The notes under the pieces: generated by a model
Databases searched by the model: none
What the model saw: the letters and a program-made list of their open reading frames with translations, nothing else
Told to the model about the DNA's origin: nothing
In this document: piece after piece, positions 8,840 through 16,286 of the stretch
Layout of the letters: the number at the start of each line of letters is the position of its first letter
Position numbering within the stretch: position 1 is the first letter of the stretch
Assembly (NCBI GenBank): GCA_002352225.1
Contig: DEIA01000019.1
Coordinates: 6,451 to 28,061 of the forward strand
Reading direction: 5' to 3'
Length of the DNA stretch: 21,611 bases
DNA from: Flammeovirgaceae bacterium UBA2786
GTDB lineage: Bacteria; Bacteroidota; Bacteroidia; Cytophagales; Cyclobacteriaceae
Position numbers and translations under genes: made by a program

Positions 8840-8918
8840 CGGAGGGTATAGAGGCGTTGTAGTTTTGAGAAGCGCAAAGGTCCCCGAGGCGGGTAACTCT
8901 GCGGGAATAGAGATAGTT

Positions 8919-9428
8919 ATGAATAAGTTTTATTTTATACTAGTAATTAATTTGTTGTTTAACATCTCGGTAAACGGTCAAAATATTGATTTGATAAGAA
9001 TTGATTCCATTTACTCTGAATATGGTGTTATATTCCCAGGATCATATAAGTTGTCAATAGAGTTGTCTGGTTTAACTACAAGATTTACCCCCACAATTGA
9101 AGAAGTAAAAGCAGCAGAACAAATTTTTATAGATCAATTTAGGAACTTGGATCATAATAAGTCAAACTTCCCTAATGGCTATCGAATCGCTGATACTAAA
9201 AATTACTTTAATAAATTTATCAGGCAATACATTGGCTATGAAGATGAGAGAGGTAATAGAAATATTTTGATACATTTAATCAATAACGAAAGTCCCAGGA
9301 AGGTAAAAAAAGTGATTGCGAATAATTGGAAGGAAAATTTTATTGTAATTTTTGCCGATCCAATGCCCTTTGACATTTTGACTTATCGCGTTAATTTATT
9401 GGAGAAGAAACTAAATATTGATTTTTAA
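8919..9428 (+). CDS. Secreted orphan protein of unknown function inside a cassette-like segment
   Basis: I do not recognise this 169-residue protein. Residues 1-21 (MNKFYFILVINLLFNISVNGQ) form a good Sec signal peptide with cleavage likely near NG-Q; the mature part is polar and charged, has no cysteine, and contains no motif I can name. An upstream in-frame ATG at 8760 would add 53 residues, but it starts inside the direct repeat and would bury the signal peptide, so I choose 8919. Base composition differs from its neighbours: four 60-base lines I counted inside the gene average about 31% GC, against 37-57% in lines of dprA. The AT-richness, the flanking repeats and the echoed dprA tail point to acquisition by transfer. 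A toxin-immunity or other accessory role is possible but unsupported. Confidence 0.7.
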   Translation: MNKFYFILVINLLFNISVNGQNIDLIRIDSIYSEYGVIFPGSYKLSIELSGLTTRFTPTIEEVKAAEQIFIDQFRNLDHNKSNFPNGYRIADTKNYFNKFIRQYIGYEDERGNRNILIHLINNESPRKVKKVIANNWKENFIVIFADPMPFDILTYRVNLLEKKLNIDF

Positions 9429-9446
9429 TACTACCCCCAACTCGCC

Positions 9447-9491
9447 CAGGTTGGTGTTGCGCGGTAAGCATGTGTGATGATCACCAACCTG
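9447..9491. repeat. Perfect 10-bp inverted repeat at the right-hand direct repeat
   Basis: CAGGTTGGTG (9447-9456) and CACCAACCTG (9482-9491) are exact reverse complements with a 25-base spacer, just after the orphan gene and running into the right-hand direct repeat. There is no T-run, so it is not a standard terminator; a recombination-site hairpin is an alternative. Confidence 0.7.
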
Positions 9492-9574
9492 CAAGATGAA
9501 TGTTGATAACAGGTTAGTTTCAAAATTGTTGTTGGTGAGCTTGTACAAAAGCCGCCACGCAAACCACGACAGGG
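9483..9574. repeat. Direct repeat copy 2 (right side of the cassette-like segment)
   Basis: Diverged copy (84% over 70 ungapped bases) of 8747-8839, same orientation, starting in the right arm of the inverted repeat. TCACCAAC (9481-9488) can alternatively pair with GTTGGTGA at 9531-9538 inside the repeat. Confidence 0.8.
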
Positions 9575-9595
9575 AATGATTAGCAGACAAGCTGG

Positions 9596-9646
9596 TTAAG
9601 AACACTAGTTTGGGAGAAGCAGGGAAAGATGTTTGCATTGAAGTAA
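9596..9646 (+). pseudogene. Remnant of a dprA 3' end
   Basis: In frame this reads LRTLVWEKQGKMFALK and then a TAA stop; the last seven residues plus stop match the end of the intact DprA (PGKMFALR). The 25 bases 9622-9646 differ from 8636-8660 at four positions. All four fall at synonymous or conservative sites (GCG/GCA, CTG/TTG, AGG/AAG, TAG/TAA), which is what divergence of a coding copy looks like. A TAG at 9581-9583 closes the frame upstream, so only the tail survives. Confidence 0.55.
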
Positions 9647-9650
9647 TTGG

Positions 9651-10499
9651 TTAATGATTAAACACAATATCCACCAGAGTCAACGCTTTCAAAAACTCTT
9701 CCCTGTTTAGCTCAAGCGCATCGTTTTTAGAATCAAGAAATGCAAGAATTGTTTCAGTGGCCATATTCCCCACCAGTTCATCCTTTGCCATGGGGCAGCC
9801 GCCAAAACCTTTAAGCGCGCCATCAAAACGCTGACACCCGGAGTTATAGGCAGCTTCAATTTTTTCGATACTGGTTTTAGGATTGGAATGAAGGTGCGCA
9901 CCAAACTCGATAGCTGGAAATTTTTTGATCAGCGATTTAAAAAGATATTCAATCTGCTGAGGTTCAGAAACACCTATTGTATCAGCCAGCGAGATAATCT
10001 TCACGTTAAGTGCAGAAAGGATATCCGAAAACTGTTCTACAATCCCAACGTCATACGGATCGCCATACGGATTACCAAACCCCATGCTGATATACACTAC
10101 TTGTTGTTTGTTATGCTTTTCGCACAACTCCTGAATTTCGTTTACTACGTTTAATGCTTCACTTATAGATTTGTTGGTATTGCGCTGCTGAAAATTTTCT
10201 GAAATGGAAAGCGGGAACCCGAGGTAACGGATAGCACTGAATTTACACGCCTCTTCCGCTCCCCGAACATTGGCTACAATAGCCAGTAATTTTGACTTCG
10301 TTTCCGATAAATCAAGTCCTTCCAACACTTCGGCTGTATCGCGCATTTGCGGAATAGCCTTAGGCGATACAAAACTTCCAAAGTCGATTGTATCAAAACC
10401 AACTTTTAGTAATTGGTTTAGATAAACTATCTTTTTATGAGTTGGTATAAACTCAGACAAACCCTGCATAGCATCGCGCGGGCATTCAATTATCTTCAT
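9651..10499 (-). CDS. Hydroxymethylglutaryl-CoA lyase family enzyme (divergent)
   Basis: Predicted to split HMG-CoA into acetyl-CoA and acetoacetate, the last step of leucine breakdown. The 282 residues form one DRE-TIM barrel of normal length. Visible catalytic elements: ECPRDAMQG (R8, D9), IDFGSFVSPK (39-47), GAHLHS (metal ligands H202, H204) and GFGGCPMAKDELVGNMATE (C235). Compared with the human enzyme as I recall it, the active-site Glu of IETTSFVSPK is Asp (D39), and the GGCPYAQGASGN loop is altered and one residue longer. Leucine-pathway partners such as methylcrotonyl-CoA carboxylase are not adjacent. The family call is firm; the exact acyl-CoA substrate is less so. Confidence 0.88.
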   Translation of the reverse strand: MKIIECPRDAMQGLSEFIPTHKKIVYLNQLLKVGFDTIDFGSFVSPKAIPQMRDTAEVLEGLDLSETKSKLLAIVANVRGAEEACKFSAIRYLGFPLSISENFQQRNTNKSISEALNVVNEIQELCEKHNKQQVVYISMGFGNPYGDPYDVGIVEQFSDILSALNVKIISLADTIGVSEPQQIEYLFKSLIKKFPAIEFGAHLHSNPKTSIEKIEAAYNSGCQRFDGALKGFGGCPMAKDELVGNMATETILAFLDSKNDALELNREEFLKALTLVDIVFNH

Positions 10500-10669
10500 G
10501 CGATTAAGGTACTGTTAACTTTCTGATCGGGCAAAATAAATATTAACGTGGTAAGCGCCATATAATGGAAAAATTCAGGCAATAATCGGAAGTAATGACC
10601 ATTTAACTGAAAAACCTATCGCAACTTTAATGGCAATGGATTAACTTACCGAGTGAACTAAATTTTACC

Positions 10670-12445
10670 ATGCCTTTACCTTCATTTGGCGGACAACTTG
10701 GCTATAAAAGAGCCGCCCATCTTTTACACCGGGCCACCTATGGGCCTACTAAGTTGCAAATCGATTCATTTGCAACCCTAACAGCAAGTCAGGCTATTGC
10801 CTTGTTATTTCAGCAACCCCTACCCGATCCGGTCTTACCACTTGATCCGGAAACCGGAGCCGAATGGGTACTGGCTGGAGTTACCGATGCCAACAGTGGC
10901 GATCCGGATTTACAGGAATTCTTTAAAGGCTGGTTTATGGGGCAAATGCTTGGGCTTGGTGTGCCTCCCGGTAATAATCTTGCGTATGCCACACGCGAGA
11001 AAATCGTATTCTTTCTGCATACAGTACTTACTGCTATTCAATCTAAAATAGATAATAGCCGTTCATTATATTTTCAGAATCAACTCTTTCGCAAGTTTGC
11101 TTTTGATAAAACATTACCGGTTGATTACAATATTAAAGAGTTAACAAAAAAGGTTAGTGTAGATAATGCCATGCTTCGGCTACTCGATGGAAATCTGAAT
11201 GTATCAGGAAGTGTAAATGAAAATTACGGACGCGAGTTACTGGAGTTATTTTCTATCGGTCGTGGGTTGGAGGGCACCTTACCCCCGGCAACTGTGCCAG
11301 GCGATTATTTCAATTTTACTGAACAAGATGTGCGGGCTGCCGCACAGGTTCTATCAGGTTGGGAACTTGATACAACTTTTTCATCGTACGATGAAACGGT
11401 AGACCTGTATTCTGCAGGAACACAAAAATTGCCGCGAGGTAAAGTAAGAGGTAGTGTAACCAATGCCAGCGCCCACGATAATACGATAAAACAATTCAGC
11501 GACAGATTTGGCAATGCTACCATTCAGCCCGATCCGCTTTTGCTGAATGGAACCAATCCCACAGAAGAAAGTGCCGAAGACGAGATCAGCCAGCTGATTG
11601 AACTTATTTATGCCCAACCCGAAACGGCACGCAATTTTTGCAGACGCGTGTATCGTTATTTTGTATATCATGAAATTACGCAAACCACAGACGATACCAT
11701 TATAGCTGAAATGGCTAATACGTTTGTAGCCAGTGGTTACAAACTACAGCCCGTACTGGAAGATCTGTTTCAAAGTCAGCATTTTTACGATGCTGCAGCA
11801 GGAGTTAACGATGACAACTTTGGCGGTATCATTAAATCACCACTTGATTTGATGATGGGTACGATGCGCATGTTTAATGTACAATTACCCGACCCCACGG
11901 GTAATGCTGCCGCATATTATGAGCAAACCGGTGATCTTATCCGTACGCTGGAAAGCATGGGTATGCATTTTTACGAACCGTTTGATGTGGCCGGTTACGA
12001 TGCGTATCATCAATACCCCATCTATCACCGCAGCTGGATTAGTACTAATTATCTGGTAAGCCGGTATGCGTTTATACGCGATCTGGTATCGGATAGCCAG
12101 ATGGGTGGCATGATGAAGATTGACCCGGTAGCCTTTGTACAAACCAACTTCAGTAATGCAATTTCCTCAAATGCCCGATCGCTAATAATTGAGTTAGCAA
12201 AGTATTTATTACCCCTTTCTGATAACCTGACATTCGATACCGCAGCCGATGATAATGCTGGGCTTACAGCAGAACGGCTAAATTATTTTTTGACAGCATT
12301 TTTGAAATCGCCTCAGATTGATGCCGACCCGGAAGGCGCCTGGGCATTTCGGTGGAACAACCCGGTAGATACAGAAGTAGTAAGACGGCAGTTAGAAAAC
12401 CTGTTTAACGCCATGTTGCAATCGCCCGAGTATCAACTTTATTGA
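10670..12445 (+). CDS. DUF1800 domain protein
   Basis: A 591-residue protein of the DUF1800 family, whose function is not known. Recognised from the N-terminal block KRAAHLLHRATYGPT (13-27) and the central NENYGRELLELFSIG (183-197), followed by RAAAQVLSGWELD and FCRRVYRYFVYHEIT, the family's usual order. DUF1800 proteins are commonly encoded beside a DUF1501 protein, as here (11-base gap). The N-terminus MPLPSFGGQLGYKRAA has no signal peptide or membrane helix, yet the partner gene carries a Tat signal. Either this one stays in the cytoplasm, is carried out with its partner, or is exported by another route. No in-frame alternative start would add a signal within the upstream gap that I can see. 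Confidence 0.93.
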   Translation: MPLPSFGGQLGYKRAAHLLHRATYGPTKLQIDSFATLTASQAIALLFQQPLPDPVLPLDPETGAEWVLAGVTDANSGDPDLQEFFKGWFMGQMLGLGVPPGNNLAYATREKIVFFLHTVLTAIQSKIDNSRSLYFQNQLFRKFAFDKTLPVDYNIKELTKKVSVDNAMLRLLDGNLNVSGSVNENYGRELLELFSIGRGLEGTLPPATVPGDYFNFTEQDVRAAAQVLSGWELDTTFSSYDETVDLYSAGTQKLPRGKVRGSVTNASAHDNTIKQFSDRFGNATIQPDPLLLNGTNPTEESAEDEISQLIELIYAQPETARNFCRRVYRYFVYHEITQTTDDTIIAEMANTFVASGYKLQPVLEDLFQSQHFYDAAAGVNDDNFGGIIKSPLDLMMGTMRMFNVQLPDPTGNAAAYYEQTGDLIRTLESMGMHFYEPFDVAGYDAYHQYPIYHRSWISTNYLVSRYAFIRDLVSDSQMGGMMKIDPVAFVQTNFSNAISSNARSLIIELAKYLLPLSDNLTFDTAADDNAGLTAERLNYFLTAFLKSPQIDADPEGAWAFRWNNPVDTEVVRRQLENLFNAMLQSPEYQLY

Positions 12446-12456
12446 TTTAAGAAGAC

Positions 12457-14175
12457 ATGAAACGCAGAAACTTTATAAAGAAACTTTCGCTGGCAGCTGT
12501 TCCGTTTACATTGGGTGGTATTCCCATTAAACTAATGGCCGAAAACTCGCTTACCCGAATGGCAAGCCAAAGTACAAACGACCGTATACTAATTATCCTA
12601 CAACTACACGGAGGTAATGACGGATTGAACAGTATTATTCCGGTTGATGCCTACGACACGTATTATCGCTGGCGTGCTAACATCGCTATTCCTGCCAAGA
12701 ACAGTGCCCGCAAAATGATTTTGCTCGATAACACATTACCGGCCGATACGCAGGTGGGGCTGCATCCGGATATGATAGCGATGAAAGACTTGTATGATAG
12801 AGGTAGAATGACGGTGGTACAGGGCGTATCGTATAAAAACAACAACGGTTCTCATTTTCGTGGAAGAGATATCTCTTTTATGGGCGGTGGCTTTGATGAT
12901 TACTTCTCTTCGGGCTGGGTGGGCCGATACCTACAACAGGAATTTGCTCCTAAACAATACCCCGATGAATTTCCTAACCCAGAAATGGAAGATCCATTAG
13001 CCATTGAAATGGGGAGTGATGTATCGCTGATCTTTCATCAGGCAGGAAACATCCCCACCTCAATCTCCATCAATAATCCTGAAAGCTTTGCCCAACTGGT
13101 AGGAGAACTGGAAGGTTTTACCGACCAGGGAATTGACCCGCGCGGAAAACCACCGGTTGCATTAGATAATTCACCTTATGGAAAGGAGTTGAACTGGATA
13201 CTGGGACTGGAAGATAAATCGCAGGATTATGCCGAGCGGCTCAATCAGGTGTATCAGCGTGCTCCTGTTTCAAGTGTAACCTATCCGGAAAACTATCCCT
13301 TCAACGCGCCACGGGGAAGCATGCGCAACCGACTTACCCCACAATTGCAATTAATTGCACGTTTGCTGGATGGTGGAGGTGCAGGTATGGGTGTTAAAAC
13401 AAAAGTGTTCTTAGTAAAACTTGGCGGTTTTGATACGCATGCCGAACAAGTGGAAAGTTATGATCCAACCATGGGCCAGCATGCTGCACTCATGTATCAT
13501 ATTGCTTCGGCAATGAAAGCCTTTCAGGATGATTTGAAAGCACGTGGATTGGAAGACCGGGTGCTTACTGTAACCACTTCAGAATTTGGCAGACGCGTGC
13601 GTGCAAACGGAAGTTATGGAACTGATCATGGTACGGGTGCTCCTGTAATGATTTTTGGAAAAGGTGTACAGCCTGGTGTGGTAGGGAAAGTACCGGATAT
13701 GAACCTTCATAATGTAGAGATGCAATATGACTACCGGCAGGTTTATGCCAACCTGCTGCGCGATTGGATGCTGGTAGACGAAACGAAAATCAATAACGAT
13801 ATTTTCTTCAAAGACTTCTTAAATGGTCCAAAAGAAGAAGGTGCCGGTAATTACGAACCTTTACCCCTGGCCCAACAAGTAATTTCGGGGGTAACAGACA
13901 ATTTTATTGCAAGCCGGTTTAACCTGGAAGATTGCTTTCCAAACCCGGCCCACGAAAGCACAACCATACGGTTTACTATTAATACTACCCAAATGGTTTA
14001 CCTTAACCTGAAAGACCTGCAAGGCCGAACGCTTAAAACTTTATTGGCAGAAGAAAAAGCAGAAGGCACGCACGAAGTTTCGGTAAATGTTAGTTCTTTA
14101 CCTCCCGGCACGTATTTTTATCAACTGAAAACCGGTTTCCTGCAGGAAACCAAAAAACTAATTGTTATCCGATAG
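12457..14175 (+). CDS. DUF1501 protein with Tat signal and T9SS type A sorting domain
   Basis: A 572-residue exported protein. The N-terminus MKRRNFIKKLSLAAVPF is a twin-arginine signal (R3-R4 with F6 and K8). Residues 44-450 are the DUF1501 domain, related to the alkaline-phosphatase/sulfatase fold: LQLHGGNDGLNS (49-59), GFDTHAEQ (324-331), TSEFGRRVRANGSYGTDHGTG (374-394). Residues 489-572 are a T9SS type A C-terminal sorting domain (CFPNPAHESTTIRF, LKDLQGRTLKTLL, LPPGTYFYQLKTG, KKLIVIR), which would take the protein across the outer membrane to the surface. The enzyme activity of DUF1501 is unknown. It sits 11 bases after DUF1800 and 3 bases before the barrel gene, so it belongs to an operon. 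Confidence 0.93.
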   Translation: MKRRNFIKKLSLAAVPFTLGGIPIKLMAENSLTRMASQSTNDRILIILQLHGGNDGLNSIIPVDAYDTYYRWRANIAIPAKNSARKMILLDNTLPADTQVGLHPDMIAMKDLYDRGRMTVVQGVSYKNNNGSHFRGRDISFMGGGFDDYFSSGWVGRYLQQEFAPKQYPDEFPNPEMEDPLAIEMGSDVSLIFHQAGNIPTSISINNPESFAQLVGELEGFTDQGIDPRGKPPVALDNSPYGKELNWILGLEDKSQDYAERLNQVYQRAPVSSVTYPENYPFNAPRGSMRNRLTPQLQLIARLLDGGGAGMGVKTKVFLVKLGGFDTHAEQVESYDPTMGQHAALMYHIASAMKAFQDDLKARGLEDRVLTVTTSEFGRRVRANGSYGTDHGTGAPVMIFGKGVQPGVVGKVPDMNLHNVEMQYDYRQVYANLLRDWMLVDETKINNDIFFKDFLNGPKEEGAGNYEPLPLAQQVISGVTDNFIASRFNLEDCFPNPAHESTTIRFTINTTQMVYLNLKDLQGRTLKTLLAEEKAEGTHEVSVNVSSLPPGTYFYQLKTGFLQETKKLIVIR

Positions 14176-14178
14176 CCT

Positions 14179-15057
14179 ATGAAATTTATTCTATCGCTCG
14201 CTCTTACTGTTGCTATTAGTACAACGGGCTTTAGCCAGTTCAAAAAGAAAGCAAGCAACACATTGCCCAAACCCAAGCCATCTCAGCAAAATAAATTTTT
14301 GGAAAAGCAATGGTGGCTTGGCTTTAAAGCAGGAACCAACTTTGCACAGGCAAAACCTATTAAGTCGTACACGGTAATGGTGCCTACCAAATATGCAGCA
14401 GGCCTTAATGCTAAAGAATACGATTCGTTTTCAAAAACCGGAAGTCAGGCTACTTTAGAAGCCACCTTTTATTATAAGGGAATTTCGTTCAGCGTTCAAC
14501 CTACTTACCGGCATACCCGGTTTACTTATTTCAACCAGTTTAGGTGGTATAATACAGAGAACAGTGCAGAAACGTTAGAGTTGCGTTACGATCAGGAGCA
14601 AAAAATTGATTACGCTGACTTTCCATTATTCATTAAATACGATATCCTGCGCGATAAATTACGTCCGTATGTTCAGGTGGGTATTGTGTATTCAATGCTA
14701 ATCAATGCCAATAAAGCCGTAGCCATATCGGGCACCGACTATGCTTCGGGCGGTACCAATCAATTTGCCAATGAAACCCTGATTGTAGGCGCTAAAGATT
14801 TGTATGAAAATTATTGGGGTATTGCTGCCGGGGTTGGAGTAGATTATAATCTGGGTAACGTACGCCTTGTATTAGAGGGTTCGTACTGGAAAGGCATGAG
14901 CAACATTACCAACACTAAAAATCGATTTGGAAACGATCGGTTAGCCGGAATTGGCGATGTCCCGGATGATTTAGACCTCAACAACATCATAATCTCGGCC
15001 GGAGTATTATTTCCAATGCGTTTCCTCAGCAGTAATTTCAAAACTTTAGATCGTTAA
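14179..15057 (+). CDS. Outer-membrane beta-barrel protein (PorT-like)
   Basis: A 292-residue protein with a Sec signal peptide (MKFILSLALTVAISTTGFSQ) and a mature part made of alternating amphipathic strands. Examples are WWLGFKAGTNFAQ, ATLEATFYYKGISFSVQPTY, YADFPLFIKYDIL, LRPYVQVGIVYSML, GIAAGVGVDYNLG and VRLVLEGSYWKG, the usual pattern of the OMP_b-brl_2 barrels of Bacteroidota that include PorT. A basic proline-rich stretch (KKKASNTLPKPKPSQQNK) separates the signal from the barrel. The barrel family is not specific enough to assign a function. It is 3 bases after the DUF1501 gene, so an outer-membrane partner for that surface-directed protein is an inference worth testing. Confidence 0.85.
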   Translation: MKFILSLALTVAISTTGFSQFKKKASNTLPKPKPSQQNKFLEKQWWLGFKAGTNFAQAKPIKSYTVMVPTKYAAGLNAKEYDSFSKTGSQATLEATFYYKGISFSVQPTYRHTRFTYFNQFRWYNTENSAETLELRYDQEQKIDYADFPLFIKYDILRDKLRPYVQVGIVYSMLINANKAVAISGTDYASGGTNQFANETLIVGAKDLYENYWGIAAGVGVDYNLGNVRLVLEGSYWKGMSNITNTKNRFGNDRLAGIGDVPDDLDLNNIIISAGVLFPMRFLSSNFKTLDR

Positions 15058-15061
15058 TACC

Positions 15062-16246
15062 ATGCGCTTCATTTTTATACTTGGATTGGTTTTGCTTTTT
15101 GGTTGTTCGAATGATTCTGACCCCACTGCCGATAAAGCCAGCTTTACACGTATTTTCGACAATAATAAGTTTAATGCCACGTATTACCCCATCGATATAA
15201 AACAAACACCCGATGGCGGATACCTGATTTTAGGTGGCCGCAGGTTACTCAATTCTAATTTCAGTGGTATTTATTTACTTAAAGTAGATGAGTATGGTGG
15301 TTTTGTATCGGAAGTGGAAGTAGATGAAGAGTTAGTGGCACCAATTGGACCATTGATGTTGGCTAATGGTACCTATTATTTCTTTTGTATGACTAATGTG
15401 GGGTTACAAACACAATTGATCAGCGTTAATGCAGACGGTACTCTGGTCGATCAGGTTGCGGTAGGAAACTCGTATCCCGCAGCAGCAGCACTAGATGGAA
15501 ATAATTTTCTATTGCAGAGCTATGATCATGTAGATAAAGAAAGTGTAATATCGGTGGTGAGTACTTCAGGCGCTGTAAGTTCAACAAAAGCCTTTTCGAT
15601 TGGTGCAGGCGATGCTGTAGAAGAACCAATTATCGCTCATTTTCTGCAAACCGGACGAAAACTTCCCTTTCTGGTTGGAAAATCAGGCAGTGCTTATTAC
15701 TTCAATGGATTTTATAATTATACATTATCGCTTTCCTTCACCAACCTGGTTGCTGATGAACCACAGGGTATTGTGCAGGGCCAGCAGGACGATGGAGGTA
15801 TAAGTCAGGCTGTACCGCTTGATGGCGGTAAATTTGCATTAGCCCGTTTCAACTTTGGCGATAATTATTTTCTTCCTTCTGCTACGTTAAACAGTTCTGG
15901 TATTAGTTCCAGTACCGATTTAGGTGGTCATTCACTACCCGAATTAACAGCCAATGCCCGTGTACAAATACTGCGCACCACTATAAACGCACGTAAAGTG
16001 GTATTATATGCCAGTGATACGCGTAGCAAACAAATTGCATTACTTGGTTATGATGAAGCAACCGGAGCATTGGTTGGCAGTAAGTATCTGGGTTTTTCTA
16101 ATCCTTTTGAAGTGGCTTCATTAACGCCCACATCCGATGGTGGATTGATTGTATGCGGCACAACTTATGTAGCCGGTCGTTTTACCCGTATTTGCCTGTT
16201 TAAACTCTCGCAAGAAGAAGTAACGAAAGCCTTTAAGGGATTTTAA
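15062..16246 (+). CDS. Lipoprotein with probable beta-propeller repeats
   Basis: A 394-residue lipoprotein: MRFIFILGLVLLFGC ends in a lipobox with C15 followed by SNDSD, a charged start seen in surface-exposed Bacteroidota lipoproteins. The mature part has beta-rich repeats with a DGG word: TPDGGYLILGG near the start, PLDGGKFALARF in the middle and TSDGGLIVCGT near the end. This pattern is common in propeller-type proteins that accompany T9SS cargo. I cannot assign a function. It starts 4 bases after the barrel gene and ends the four-gene run; murB follows after 40 bases. Confidence 0.8.
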   Translation: MRFIFILGLVLLFGCSNDSDPTADKASFTRIFDNNKFNATYYPIDIKQTPDGGYLILGGRRLLNSNFSGIYLLKVDEYGGFVSEVEVDEELVAPIGPLMLANGTYYFFCMTNVGLQTQLISVNADGTLVDQVAVGNSYPAAAALDGNNFLLQSYDHVDKESVISVVSTSGAVSSTKAFSIGAGDAVEEPIIAHFLQTGRKLPFLVGKSGSAYYFNGFYNYTLSLSFTNLVADEPQGIVQGQQDDGGISQAVPLDGGKFALARFNFGDNYFLPSATLNSSGISSSTDLGGHSLPELTANARVQILRTTINARKVVLYASDTRSKQIALLGYDEATGALVGSKYLGFSNPFEVASLTPTSDGGLIVCGTTYVAGRFTRICLFKLSQEEVTKAFKGF

Positions 16247-16286
16247 TAATTCATTCGTTTTTTCTTCCTTGGTCATAATTTAGATT

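Noticed and set aside
8760..8918. N-terminal extension of the orphan gene from an ATG at 8760
   Set aside because: It would begin inside the direct repeat, place 53 odd residues before a normal signal peptide, and has repeat-like rather than coding-like sequence.
8747..9574. Classical integron cassette with attC sites
   Set aside because: I could not find paired GTTRRRY/RYYYAAC core sites at the repeat ends, and no intI gene is in the window. A different cassette type remains possible.
8456..9638. Minus-strand open frames over both direct repeats (both read LTNNNF and LLSTFIL words)
   Set aside because: Their similarity comes from the DNA repeat itself; each overlaps dprA or the orphan gene and lacks a plausible start or product.
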